Positions 22,461 through 32,944 of a stretch of 64,000 nucleotides of DNA are shown one piece after another. Made by a program: the position numbers and the translations under genes. Source of the stretch: Zasmidium citrigriseum (taxonomy: Eukaryota; Ascomycota; Dothideomycetes; Mycosphaerellales; Mycosphaerellaceae); NCBI GenBank assembly GCA_002786025.1, contig NHNW01000020.1, forward strand, positions 248,001 to 312,000. Reading direction: 5' to 3'. Positions within the stretch are counted from its first letter, which is position 1. Every line of letters starts with the position of its first letter. The notes below the pieces were generated by a model. It was not told the DNA's origin, did no database searches, and saw only the letters and a list, made by a program, of their open reading frames with translations.

Positions 22461-23721
22461 ATGGCGGCCATCGACGCCGACGACAAGCTGCTCAGCAGCA
22501 GCAGCAACGACACCATCCATCCTGGTGGTACAGGCAGTATGACTGCTAACCTCATCGACACCAACACGGGCTCCACCGCATCCATGGACTCGGTGAGATT
22601 CTCGTCCTCCAGCGATGCTGCTCTGAGCTCGACGCTGACCACCTTGAGCAGGTTGCGAGGGAAGCCTCTCCTGCCACATCAGATATCCTTGACGCCAGCA
22701 CCGAGAAGCTGCATGACAGCGTCAGCAAGGCTTTCAACGATGACATCTGTGATCAGTCTGCCGGCTCTGCGGTCGGAGTCCCTTCTGCTGTGAACGTTCC
22801 AGTAAGACCTCCTCATCCGTCAAACTTCTGCAGATCTGGCCCTGACGGGTTGCAGGGTTCTGAGACCATCTGCGATACTGAAAATACGCCTCTGCCGGTT
22901 TCGATTTGTGCTGCTTCCAGTGCTTGTCCTGCATCCTTGGTCCAAGAGATTGGTAATCCATCCTATCCGGCTTCGTTGGTAAGTGTCGACGCGTCTTCGG
23001 GCACAGAAGGGCAATACTGACTCCTTTCAAGAACTTCAAGGTCTTCTCGACACCCACGGGCTCCCCCGCACCACCACCACCACCACCATTGCCGGTTCAT
23101 CTCACGGGCTCCACCGCACCCACCATCACCGCCGGAGGCAGAGTCGTCGACATTGTGGAGCTGCTCGAACAAATTCTGGTCGCAGTCGACAACAGGACCA
23201 TCTTCACGGCCATGAGAGTCAACACGACTTTCAAGGCTACCATAAATACCAGCCCAGCGGTTTTGCGAAAGCTGTGGCTTCTTCCACCACGCCTACCGAA
23301 CTCGCATCCAGTCGAGTTGAACCCCGCCTTCACAGGCTCGGGCGGTGGCCTTACCCGGCATGCCTTCATCCTTCAGCATCGTCTGCCGGCCCACGTGCGG
23401 ATAGCTGCGGCGAGTTTCGCACAGCAATGTCCCCAGCTCTTCCATCCTGCGGTCAGCTCGCCGGCCTTTCACGCCGACATCGTCTCCGCTAATGCAAGAA
23501 TCCATGAGTTGGGCGGTGGCAGCTGGGAGAGAATGGTTGTTGCAAGCGGACCTGTGACACTGCACCTGCGATGGTGTGGCCAGACGAACGACGCCCTTGG
23601 ATGGGTGGCCGCAGCCAGGCCATTACCGCGCAAGATCCACTGCATAAGTGGTACTACCATGGGCCAGCTCCTCAAGATGATCAAGCACGCTGTCGATACT
23701 TGGGATGGCTATGACAGATAG
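22461..23721 (+). CDS. F-box-like family member 1 of the array, 4 exons
   Basis: Model: exons 22461-22592, 22652-22801, 22856-22978 and 23032-23721, giving 364 residues. All three introns (59, 54 and 53 nt) are phase 0 with consensus ends. The first three exons encode about 135 residues of Ser/Thr-rich, low-complexity N-terminus not seen in the neighbours. Exon 4 opens with a run of seven prolines and then the F-box-like block: VDIVELLEQILVAVDNRTIFTAMRVN..FKATINTSPAVLRKLW. Downstream are the family's GGSWERM and a TTMGQLLKMIKHAV ending. F-box proteins usually recruit targets to SCF ubiquitin ligases through Skp1; whether this degenerate motif binds Skp1 is not known. This is the largest and most diverged paralog here. 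Confidence 0.85.
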
Positions 23722-24056
23722 CTGCTGGCGCGGCCGAGGGTAGGGAGGCAGCGTGGTTCTGTGAGCGAGAGTATAGGCTGTGACTGTGCTTCCGTAGAAT
23801 GCTGAGTATGCACGCGTTACAAGGTCACTCGCTCTCGACTTCTCCCAATTTTCCACATTCTAAGCGTGCTCTGTCTCACTGTAGTATGTACGTACGACGC
23901 ATACATGTAGTCGTCGTTCTCACGCAAAGATTCAGCGGGGCATGTGAATGCCAAGTCATGTTGACTGGCTTGAAAGCTTCATTTCCGCGAAAATCCAAGC
24001 CAAAACAACAAACACCTTTGACATCAAACTCTCCAATCCGACCTATCGGCATCAAA
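23722..24056. other. Spacer between F-box-like members 1 and 2
   Basis: About 335 bp, no gene seen; contains the promoter of the next paralog. Confidence 0.5.
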
Positions 24057-24907
24057 ATGGCAGATAAGGTACCGCACTCTCTTCGGTATTGACACAGACG
24101 CACGCTGATCACCACCTTGCCGCAGGACGAGCGCCCGCCGACTCTCGCCACCATGAGCACCGACGACACCAACGAGCTTCCACCCAATCTCGCCACCATG
24201 AGCGTCGACGAAGGTACCGAGTCGGCCTTGAAGCAGGTAAGGATGTCATTGACGACCTGAGATCGAGCTTCACTGACAAATTGCAGTCTGATGCAGAGGA
24301 GGCGTCGGCAGTTGACCGCGTGCTCAACACTACTGAGTTGCTTGAGGCGGTATTGCTGGAGGTCGACATGAAGACGGTGCTGCTTGCTCAGCGGGTCAGT
24401 AAGAGATGGGAAGCGACGATCAGGGAGTCTCCGGGACTACAGGAGAAGTTGTGGTTTCGGATGCCGGCGAAGTGCGAGCAGAAGACTCCTTGGAAGGCGA
24501 ATCCGCTGGTGTTTACGGCAGATGCAGCCACGCGTGAGGATGCACTTCTCTTTCTTTCCCCCGTGCCGCTCGACTTCCGCTATCAAGGCAGCACAGCCAT
24601 TCAACTGCCCTGTGAGGGCATTGGCATGGTCTTCTGTTATGCGGCAATCTACGACCTTCCACAAGGTAGCTGGCAGAAGATGATGCTTGAAAAGGGTGGT
24701 AGGGACAGGAAGAAGCTGCTAGTGGTCTACAAGAGCATCACGAAGACTGGGTACACCAACTTGAAGACGGCCGTGCGGGGCGAATCGGGTGGCTGCACGG
24801 TTGGTCAGGTTGTTGACGCCATGAAGACGCATGTCGACGAGGAGGAGAAGATGTGGGAGGAGCGGATGAAGAAGGACGGACTTCTTGAGGAGGATGGCAT
24901 GGATTGA
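24057..24907 (+). CDS. F-box-like family member 2, 3 exons with four-codon first exon
   Basis: Model: exons 24057-24068, 24126-24236 and 24287-24907, giving 247 residues. The first coding exon is only four codons (MADK), followed by a phase-0 intron; exon 2 contains two near-identical copies of LATMS with an acidic stretch. Exon 3 carries the F-box-like block (VLNTTELLEAVLLEVDMKTVLLAQRVSKRW), ending in a PGLQEKLWF. A QGSWQKMM motif and a TVGQVVDAMKTHV ending match the other paralogs. Introns are 57 and 50 nt. The C-terminus is Glu/Lys-rich. The function is unknown beyond the family-level guess of substrate adaptor. Confidence 0.87.
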
Positions 24908-26133
24908 GGCTTCTTCAAGGGTGGTCTTGAAAAGGGTTGCGCATGACTTGAAGGACAGATATCAGGTCATTCGCTTCGAGGCATGGTTTACTCAGCATAC
25001 TGAGAGCTCGTTGCGACACCTGCTTTCCATAGCACGGCAGAAAACAAAGGCACTGTGTCTGATGCAGTCAGTCTCTAATGAGTGATCATGACGAGAGAGC
25101 CTCCGCCGCCAATAGCGCAGTCGGCATTTGGCTCGTACAGTAGGCACAAGGTTCAACGAGAGGAATCCATATGCAAATATGCAGTGAAGCGACTGATTAA
25201 GGATTCAGGAATGAAAAGTGAAAGAAGATGGTACAGCGTTACCAAACACCTCATGCATCCACGGCGACGTTACGCCCGCCCAACTCTCCTCTTCGTAACC
25301 ATCAAGTCGCACGATGAAAGCGCCATATGCTGGTATCACGAAATGCGACAAGACCAGATACTGCGTGTGAAAGAAGACACATGCAACACTCGAAACACCA
25401 CAGCGACGATGACGACGACCAACAAACCCACCCACGCACCTTCCCTCCCCCCAAAGCCTCCAAGCCCCCGCGGCAACCGCCGCTAAATTCCAGTATTATA
25501 AGTCCGTTGAAAAGCTAAGCTACCAAATAAGCAGCAAACTGGTAGTTACTCGGTGATTTGACTCAACGGTAACAGTTCTGAAAATGCGCTCTTCAGAATT
25601 CCAAGTTTCTCTTCCTCTGCGTACTTGGCTAAAAGGAATAGCCACTATTAGGATTGAGCGCATAACAGGTGCGCGAGGTTTCTCTTTTTTGCTGGTGTTG
25701 TGTGGGTGTTGGTTCGAGTCTCGGTTGAGGAAGGATTTTTTGGATTTTTTGGATTTTCTTTTGATGGAGGTGGAGATCGTTGGGTGTTTCTTTGCGGTGG
25801 GAGTTTTGAACTATAATGGGGGCTGGTAGTGATTTCTCCTTGATTCCATCGTTTTGCGTTCGTCAGTTGGGAAGTTCTTTTGGGCGAGAGCTACCAGCAT
25901 GTGACTGCCAAGGCTTTCACGCCTTCTGCTTCAAGCTCGCTCTTGCCGAACTTTATTCGCAATTCGACTTAAGTCGAAGGTCCATCCTGCACCGCACCTC
26001 CGAGTTCATCGCGCAAAGCTTTTTGCGACTCGCGACCATCACTATTGCAATTCGGCGATCTGCCACACACGCCGGACGAGGGTATACCCACCGTCAGCAA
26101 CGATCGAGGCCGCACCTGGCAATTTGAGCAGAC
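24908..26133. other. Gene-free 1.2-kb spacer inside the array
   Basis: Open frames here are short and lack family features. A T-rich run (two GGATTTTTT units) lies near 25735-25755. It may be the remains of a lost paralog, but no F-box-like motif was found on either strand. Confidence 0.45.
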
Positions 26134-26738
26134 ATGGTGACCACGGTACAATTTTCATTCAAGTACCCATGAAAAAGTTTCCTGCTGACAGCTTTCAGCG
26201 CTCTCAGACAGCTCGGGCGGCGGTCATGCAAGTCTTCGAGACGGCCGAGCTGATGGAAATGATTTTGCTTCAGGTCGGCGAAATGAAGACGCTGCTGCTC
26301 TCTCAGCGCACACATCCCACGTTCCGAAACGCAATCAAGGGGTCTATCAAGCTGCAGCGTGCCTTGTGGATGCAGCCACAGGAGGAAACCGAGACTGTCG
26401 ACAGGGTCAATCCGTTCTTCATACAGGAAAACCGTGCAGCGGCCAGAGACTGCCTCATCAAGTCCAAAATACCATTCCACTTATCCCCGCGACCCTTGAC
26501 CAGCGAATGGTTCAACATCACCTTCAATCCCAACATGCTGATGCTTGAACCCGGCAGCTGGAGAGACATGTGTGTGCTGAGTCATCGCGCATCTGACGAC
26601 GCGCAATACGAATATTTCTCTATGGAATTGCAGCGCTCTCTCTTGGCCGGAATCTGCATCAAACCAGACACGAAGGCAGCAAGTATCGTCGACGGAATCA
26701 AATTCATTTCGCGGGAGCAGGGCTGGCTTTGGAAATGA
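26134..26738 (+). CDS. F-box-like family member 3, 2 exons with four-codon first exon
   Basis: Model: exons 26134-26145 and 26199-26738, giving 183 residues. The first exon is four codons (MVTT) followed by a 53-nt phase-0 intron ending TTTCAG. The F-box-like block starts at once in exon 2: VFETAELMEMILLQVGEMKTLLLSQRTHPTFRNAI, then KLQRALWM. A PGSWRDM motif follows about 90 residues later, and the end (AASIVDGIKFI) is a shortened version of the family's C-terminal signature. It is the shortest intact member and has no signal peptide or membrane segment. The gene lies head-to-tail with its neighbours, consistent with tandem duplication. Confidence 0.87.
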
Positions 26739-27180
26739 GAAGTGTTCTTCAGGGGCGAGGTTCCAGCGTGAGACTCTTGGGGGCTCGGGGAGGTTGGCCT
26801 ATCTCCAACTTCAGACCCGCGCGCGGATCAACGCCAAGAAGCTAAACAGCCAGCCAATCACAACACCACCCACCCCCTTGATCTTCGCAAGAGCTCGCTT
26901 TCCACCCATACTAAACCTAATCCGGAAACAGCCTCACCTCACCCCGAAGCGCCTGAATGGAGGTAGAGGTTGGCCTGCAATAGCTGACTACCAACAAAGA
27001 AGCATGCAGGCTCAGCTGCAGTGTTCCGTCACTAGCTCTTACGGTTGTTTGTGCATTTGACTAGGGTGTCACAAGCTTCAAACAGTGCTCTGGGCATGTC
27101 ACTCCTCTTCCCTTCTTTCGAATATGCCAAATCTTCCTTTTGCTCGCCCGGACATCTTTCATCTGCAAACATCCCCGAAC
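26739..27180. other. Spacer between F-box-like members 3 and 4
   Basis: About 440 bp; no gene seen. Confidence 0.5.
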
Positions 27181-27851
27181 ATGGAAGTCGAGGTAAGCGA
27201 TCCCGATTCTCATCCATCGCTCAGTCCGTTTACTGATCTAGAGAACGGTCAAAGACGGAGGTCATCGCTACGAAGGCGGCAAAGGTGTTCAAAAACGTCG
27301 ATCTCCTTGAAGCTATTCTACTACAAGTCAACATGCATACTGTCTTCCTCTCTCAACGAGTCAACAAGAGCTTCCGTAGCACCATTCAAAACTCGACCAA
27401 GCTGCAACAAGCGCTCTGGCTCACCACAGCACCACCACCAGCCAATGGCGAACCCCCTGCGTTCGAAGTCAATCCAGCCCTCTTCAAGAGCCTTCATCCA
27501 CGCCGCAAAGAGATTGTCTGCCGCTTCGCACCCCTTGGAGACGACGTCTATGTCGACGAGCCGAGTCCCGGTCTTGTAGCATACGCAAGCCAGAATCCTT
27601 GCTTGCTCATCGCCTGCGATCATGGTATCTTCGAAGCCGAGCAAGGCACCTGGACGAACATGGAGGTCGCTAGAAACTGTCCGTCCGTGCTCAGCTGTGC
27701 CATCACTTACTGTGGTCCCTTCGAAGATGATGGACGGTCTTCGAGAAGCTCCTACAGCTTTGGCTTGAAGACGCAGAACCAAGGGTTCACGGCTGGTATG
27801 CTGGTCGAGTTTATCAAGGGGAAGGTTGTGAAGTTTCAGAAGGCGTGCTAG
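27181..27851 (+). CDS. F-box-like family member 4, 2 exons with four-codon first exon
   Basis: Model: exons 27181-27192 and 27255-27851, giving 202 residues. The first exon is MEVE plus a phase-0 intron of 62 nt. The acceptor at TCAAAG is chosen over the nearer CTAG because only the former keeps the frame into VFKNVDLLEAILLQVNMHTV. The block continues SQRVNKSFRSTIQNSTKLQQALWL. The GTWTNM motif, a VARNC..CGPF stretch and the ending FTAGMLVEFIKGKV are the clearest form of the family's C-terminal signature. The VAR..YCGPF stretch is shared with the neighbouring broken copy at 28339, so these two are the closest pair in the array. Confidence 0.86.
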
Positions 27852-28338
27852 AAGTTGGTGGAGCTCAAGCTGGCGGTGTGATCTACGTGCATATTTGTCG
27901 ACTGGACAAAAAGTGGGTTTCTTCGAACGTTGGCACTGAAAACGAACATATCAGAAGCATTCCACAAGGCAGCCATTAGCTACGATGAATGATACACTTA
28001 GTGTGGGGTGTATACTGCTGTAGCCAAACAACAGACACTTCAGGAAGCTGGAAAGACCCCTTGTGGGAACAATGAGCCGGGCTTCCAAAGCGGTGGGGAG
28101 ACTGCATAGCAAAATGAATCGCATACAACATTCCACGGGTGAAGCTGGCTCTTGATAATTCTACTTTGGTCTCTGAATTTCTGGTGTTCGCGATTGCTTG
28201 CGCATTTACTTGCTTGGTAGAAACCCCAAAGCGTGTTGCGTGATGCAGGCGAGACTTACGGCCCGTCCATCTTCTCTAAGTACGCCTGACCTGTACCCTC
28301 CTAATCTGACCATCTTTTCAACGGCAAGTCTTCCAGAC
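27852..28338. other. Spacer between F-box-like members 4 and 5
   Basis: About 490 bp; no gene seen. The frame of member 5 remains open upstream to 28198 but without family features. Confidence 0.5.
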
Positions 28339-28997
28339 ATGAGCGCCACAGATCCCAGTGCTCTCCGTACGCTACCCGCTGAGGCAGAGCAGCAGTCGAA
28401 GTCTGAGCGCACCGCTGCAAGGATGACTGAGGTTTTCGGCACAGCGGAGCTCCTTGAGGCCATTTTGCTCCAATCCGACGACATGCAAACCGTGCTCCTT
28501 TCCCAGCGAGTCAACAAGACGTTCCGCAACACCTTCAGGGCTCCATTAAGCTCCAACAAGCGCTGTGGCTGGCTCCAGCACCATCCAACAGCGGATCCGC
28601 GGAATTCGAGATCAACCCCATTCTCTTCAAGCAAATTGTACCAGGCCGCAGGGACATGTCCTGCCGCTTCGCCCCCATGCTCTCTGATCCGACACAGATA
28701 CAAGGATGGCCGTTCTTCGATGAAGAAGAATTCCCAACCCGCAAAGACTGCTTGCTCGTCACTTGCGACGACAGCATCTACGACGCTGAGCCGGGAATTT
28801 GGTCGGATATGGCCGTCGCCCGAAACTACGGTTCCCGAATTTTCTACCGCGTCTGCTATTGCGGCCCGTTCTATGATTGCACGCTCGCTCGTCACTTTAT
28901 CATGCGGAAAGAAGTGGGCGAGTATACGGCGAGCATGCTGGTGGAAGATATCAAGATCAAAATCGAGCGGCGTGATCTGCCGGAGGGCTTCGAATAG
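28339..28997 (+). pseudogene. F-box-like family member 5, broken by a single frameshift
   Basis: The frame opens at MSATDPSAL (28339) and runs through the F-box-like block (VFGTAELLEAILLQSDDMQTVLLSQRVNKTFRNT). At about 28531-28536 the frame shifts by one base: upstream the family frame is codon phase 1, downstream it continues in phase 0 through LQQALWL, FEINPILFKQ, PGIWSDMAVARNY, YCGPF and the ending YTASMLVEDIKIKIE to the stop at 28997. No splice signals near the break can repair it. A one-base loss relative to the paralogs explains it. It has no four-codon first exon; the start is within the main exon. It is either a recent pseudogene or an assembly error; I favour a real lesson of decay but cannot exclude the second. 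Confidence 0.75.
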
Positions 28998-29394
28998 GAG
29001 AGTGGAGCGTTCGTACTTGTTGGATATCCCGAGCGAGGCGGTTTTGGGGGCGAGACAAGGACAGGTACTCGTCGGCCCGTTGGGCCTAGAAGGACTCAAA
29101 GGCCTCATTTTAGCGCTGAAAGGTTGCCAGACCGCTCACGGGTTCATGGCTGGACACGAGAAGAGGATAGCAAACCGGCCAGGATGTGTCGAGATCTTTG
29201 GTAGCAGTTTGACATAACCCCTTTTTGCCAGTCCTCGTACTTCTGATCATGCAAGCCGCTTAAGAGTAACATCTGCGTATAATTTCTCCCTGGTGTCTAA
29301 ATTTGACTCCGTAAGAGGCCTTTGTGATAGATGAAGGTGCTCGATCTTTGAAAGAATATCGTTGTGATGACGTTCGGTTCGGGCAAGCCATGAA
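28998..29394. other. Convergent 3' intergenic region
   Basis: Between the broken F-box-like copy (plus) and the Hikeshi gene (minus). No gene seen. Confidence 0.5.
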
Positions 29395-30033
29395 TTATCC
29401 TTGATCCTCCCTCTCCAGGAAACTCGGATCCAGCTCGACCTTCTTCTCAAACTTGGCCCACCAGTCCTGAAAGGCTTTCAGTGGCACCGTATCGCTCCCG
29501 AAAGAGGCCAGAAAGTTGAAGGCATTGCCAATGATCCTTTGGGCGAGAACCTTCGTCGTAACCCTGCCACCCGTTGCCGAGTTGAGTCTAACCATCGCAT
29601 TCGAAGGCCTCTGATCCTGGGAAGGCTGCACTCCACCCTTCAAATTCGCCAACTGCTGCTCAACCTGCTCGACCGGCTCGATCGAAATCCCGACCACAAT
29701 ATCGCCTCCAGCAGCCGCCGCATTGGCCATCGTATCGTCTGCCATGACATCTCCATCGGCGTCGGCTGAACCGGCTGATTTCAACCCGCTGACTTTGAAA
29801 ATGGCACTTTCCTTCCCGGGACCGATTCCACCGAGGAGTTTGAATTCTTGCGAGGGAGGTATTTGGACGTAGACTGTGGCTGCTGTTCCTGGTGGTAGTT
29901 GGGTCCCTGGCAGCATGAAGACGACTATGTGGCTGAAGGCTGGGGATGTGGGTATCCGGAAGGCGTATTGGGCTTCTGTGATGCCTTGGGGTGCTGCGTC
30001 GACTGGTCGACCGGAGATGATGAGACCGAACAT
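29395..30033 (-). CDS. OPI10: Hikeshi / OPI10 family protein
   Basis: A single exon of 212 residues, close to the family's usual 200. The start MFGLIISGRPV and the phrase HIVVFMLPGTQLPPGTAATVYVQIPP are diagnostic, as is the C-terminal FNFLASFGSDTVPLKAFQDWWAKFEKKVELDPSFLE. In animals Hikeshi carries Hsp70 into the nucleus during heat stress; yeast Opi10 affects inositol regulation. Residues about 90-115 form an Ala/Asp-rich insertion (ADADGDVMADD) not found in the core fold. The gene is divergent from the Nudix gene, with a 345-bp shared promoter region. Confidence 0.95.
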   Translation of the reverse strand: MFGLIISGRPVDAAPQGITEAQYAFRIPTSPAFSHIVVFMLPGTQLPPGTAATVYVQIPPSQEFKLLGGIGPGKESAIFKVSGLKSAGSADADGDVMADDTMANAAAAGGDIVVGISIEPVEQVEQQLANLKGGVQPSQDQRPSNAMVRLNSATGGRVTTKVLAQRIIGNAFNFLASFGSDTVPLKAFQDWWAKFEKKVELDPSFLEREDQG

Positions 30034-30378
30034 CTTGAATCTTGCTGGTCGTTCCTCACGAGGCTCTATATCAGGCTATAGGCTTCAATCGATCTTGAAA
30101 ACGCCTCTTTTCGAGTGCTCCTTGAACGTTGATGTACTCGGTCGACCGGTTGGCCAATGCACACTCCCGAACTGGCGCGAAGTTTCTCGTCAAGTGAATG
30201 AATCGACGTCATCTGCGCCAAGCCTCTCACTCGGTGCACCTTCCTCCGGGCTTCGACAAACCAACAACCTTCAGCTTCGATCAGCAGCAGCAAGCAGGTC
30301 CAGGGTCCAATGTTTGCCTAACCAACAATCTCACTCAAACCTTCCCGTCTCCCTCCCAAACTCAACACCACCCAAACC
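30034..30378. promoter_or_regulatory. Bidirectional promoter region, OPI10 / Nudix gene
   Basis: The stretch between two divergent ATGs. The right half is CA/CT-rich leader; no specific operator was recognised. Confidence 0.5.
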
Positions 30379-31551
30379 ATGGCCTTCAACCTCAACCGCC
30401 TCCGCGAGTACCTCCCCAAAGAACTGCCCCGCCTCCCCTCGTGGCCCACGCAAACCGACGAAGACAGCGACACCCGCCCCTCCACAGCTCAGACCGGCGA
30501 CTCAGCAGACCCCGATGCCATAGAACACACCGGACCCATCACCATGGAGCTCGCCGAGCCGATGCCCATATCTTCTGGCCCGAAAAGCAATCTCGACCTG
30601 ATCAACGAATGCGATAACTTCCCGTACTACCAGACCGAGCCGAAGCAGTTCTTTGCGCATATCAATACGTATTATGCGTTGTATGTGAAGGGGTATCCGA
30701 ATAATGAGCTGGGATATATTTTGCCTTCTGTGGCGGAGGTGTTTCGGGGTCTGCCGGATTGGAAGTTGGATGATAATGAGAGGAGTCTGACTTTGATGTC
30801 TGGGGAGAGTGAGGAGGAGAGGACGAAGGTTGTGGATGCTACGATCAGGGCTATGCATGCGACGAACCACTTCAAGGTGTTGTCGAAGTGGAGGGATGAG
30901 ATGTACCCGGTATATGGGCCAAAGGGAGAAATACTCTTCAGCATGGAGCGTTCGGCGAGTGCACTGTTTGGCATTGTTACATATGGCTGCCACATGACGG
31001 CGTACGTGAAGAGCAAAGGAGAAGATGGAAAGGAAGAGATGAAGATTTGGGTGCCGAGACGAGCTGCTACCAAACAAACCTATGGTGGCATGCTGGACAA
31101 CACCGTCGCTGGAGGCATTGCGACTGGTGAGAGTCCGTTCGAGAGTCTAGTACGGGAGTCTGCCGAAGAAGCCAGCCTGCCAGAGGATCTCGTGCGGAAA
31201 GGAGCAAAAGCTGTCGGTACCGTCACGTACTTCCACATTCGCGACCACAGAGCAGGCGGAGAAACCAGATTGCTGCAGCCCGAGTGCCAGTTCGTGTACG
31301 ACCTGGAGGTGTCTGAGGATGTTGTGCCGAAGCCTTCGGATGATGAGGTCGAGGGGTTCGAGCTGATGAGCATTGAGGCCGTGAAAGAAGCGCTGAGAAA
31401 CGGCGAATTCAAGCCGAACTGCGCAGTCGTGCTGCTTGATTTCTTCGTCAGGCATGGCTTCCTGACGCCGGAGTCCGACGACAGCTACATCGAGATCGTG
31501 GCACGACTGCACCGGAGGCTGGACTTCCCAGTGCAAATCAAGACGCCGTGA
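30379..31551 (+). CDS. Nudix hydrolase with DUF4743-type N-terminus (thiamine-pyrophosphokinase-related)
   Basis: A single exon of 390 residues. After a 70-residue unstructured N-terminus comes a DUF4743-like region (LDLINECDNFPYY to about 190), then a Nudix domain whose box reads GGIATGESPFESLVRESAEEASL (G-x5-E-x7-REx2EE), with the metal-binding glutamates in place. Fungal proteins of this architecture (yeast YJR142W group) are labelled thiamine pyrophosphokinase-related, but the related yeast enzyme acts on damaged thiamine diphosphate forms; a housecleaning role is inferred. Single-exon structure and the strong GC codon bias fit an ordinary conserved gene. Confidence 0.93.
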   Translation: MAFNLNRLREYLPKELPRLPSWPTQTDEDSDTRPSTAQTGDSADPDAIEHTGPITMELAEPMPISSGPKSNLDLINECDNFPYYQTEPKQFFAHINTYYALYVKGYPNNELGYILPSVAEVFRGLPDWKLDDNERSLTLMSGESEEERTKVVDATIRAMHATNHFKVLSKWRDEMYPVYGPKGEILFSMERSASALFGIVTYGCHMTAYVKSKGEDGKEEMKIWVPRRAATKQTYGGMLDNTVAGGIATGESPFESLVRESAEEASLPEDLVRKGAKAVGTVTYFHIRDHRAGGETRLLQPECQFVYDLEVSEDVVPKPSDDEVEGFELMSIEAVKEALRNGEFKPNCAVVLLDFFVRHGFLTPESDDSYIEIVARLHRRLDFPVQIKTP

Positions 31552-31770
31552 AGAGCGTCAAGATTGCATGCCCCATCTTCTGACCCTCAAAAGTATGATA
31601 TTCCACCATAGCCATGCAGTCACGATACCCATGAAGCGCCATGCAAATGCTTCAACCTGATGTTTTGATTTTGCTTATTCCACCAACGCCTCGCTAATCG
31701 ACTTTTTTCCTTTGACCATTTCGCGCATCCAGTCGCATGCTCCATGCTCATATGACGTGGGATGTATGCG

Positions 31771-32261
31771 CTACTTCTTAAGAAGCATGTAGACGTACTC
31801 AATCTTCAGCGGACTGAGCTTCTTGTACGGTCCATCCAGCTGGCAAAGCAAGCCTCCGAAAGAGACATACACCTTGCTATACCCACAAGTTAGCAAACCC
31901 CATCCAAACCCACCCCAAACCATCATCAAACTCACATCTTCTCCCCATCACTCTCATCCTCCACGCGATAAACCTTTCCATACGTCACATAATCCCACAT
32001 ATCCGCCAACGTCGGCTCATTGCTCTTGCCCCTCCAGCCCTGATTCGCCTCGTCCTTCGTCCCATCCAGGTTCAATGTGGAAGCGACGAGGACGGTGAAG
32101 TTCTCGCCGGTTTGGATCGGGTAGAGCTCGGAGTTGACGTCGAGGGTCAGTTTTGTGCTGCCGTCGTTGGAGACGGCTTGGATGCGGTCGACGCGGTCGT
32201 AGGTTTGCGTTATGGTTGCCGTCGTGCTGAAGGTTTCTTCGTAGAGTTGGGCGTCCGCCAT
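31771..32261 (-). CDS. RPB8: RNA polymerase I/II/III common subunit RPB8 (RPABC3), 2 exons
   Basis: Model on the minus strand: exons 32261-31936 and 31876-31771, giving 143 residues (yeast Rpb8 is 146). The 59-nt intron ends in GGTATAG; splicing yields EKIKVYVSFGGLLCQLDGPYKKL and the C-terminus EYVYMLLKK. The N-terminal half has LYEETF, YDRVDRIQAVS and TLDVNSELYPI, and LADMWDYVTYGKVYRVE. This is an essential subunit of all three nuclear RNA polymerases with an OB-like fold. It converges with the Nudix gene. Confidence 0.96.
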
Positions 32262-32944
32262 GATTGTAGGGAGTGTGGGTGGTCGAGGGGGATTGGGCTT
32301 TGTTGGTGGTTTGAAAGTAAGGTTGTGTTTCTGAAAGCATTCATTCAGAGTTGCGACTTTTCGGTGCGGGTGGTTCCGCTGCGGCTAGCGCGCGCACGGA
32401 CTATGCTTCACAAGCTTTCTTTCACTTCCGTGGCTTCAATCCATCCTGCACTTCACCTGCCATTTGTGGCTGCATCAATGTTATCAAGCCGAGAGGGTAG
32501 TTGAAAGCGCAGATCCCCGAGCTCAAAAGATACTCTGGTCGAGCTCGGTGTCGAATTCGAGAGATCTTTTCAGGAACGAGCTGAAATGTGTAGATCTCCA
32601 AGCTCAGAAGGCACTTGAATCGAGTTCAGAAACAAATTTGAGGATTGACGGCGATGACGACCTTGAGGGCACAGATCTCAGGCTTACGCAGAACTCTAAT
32701 GGAGTTCAGCGTCGGATTCGGGGTGCAATTCGAAGTACAGCTGAGAGGAGAGACATACAGAAGGGCAAAAAGGAAAGTTTTGGGAGAGTATGATTGCACG
32801 TGTATTGAGGAGCACGACTACAACTTACTTTGGCTAGCACTGTGTGCGCGGCTTGTACTTTCAGATTGTGCCGATGAACTAGGCCATCATAGGCCGCGAG
32901 CAAAGAGCACACTGCATGTCAACTCTCTAACCCAAACATAAAGC
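32262..32944. other. Intergenic stretch with an 81-bp tandem repeat
   Basis: No supported gene. It contains three diverged 81-bp units (see the repeat at 32511). The plus-strand frame stays open from 32464 to 32793 across the repeat, which I take as a by-product of the unit length being a multiple of three. Confidence 0.45.
32511..32753 (+). repeat. Three diverged 81-bp tandem units
   Basis: Unit starts at 32511, 32592 and 32673, each beginning AGATCYC and sharing AGCTCARAAG and TCGAGYTC (weaker in unit 3). The units have diverged strongly, so the array is old. Confidence 0.55.

Noticed and set aside
25082..25486. Plus-strand frame inside the F-box-like array
   Set aside because: No family motif and a Pro/Lys/Thr-biased composition without structure; probably not coding.
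25700..25735. B-box-like GGTTCGAGTCT suggesting a tRNA gene
   Set aside because: No matching acceptor or T-arm stem pairing and no A-box at the right distance.
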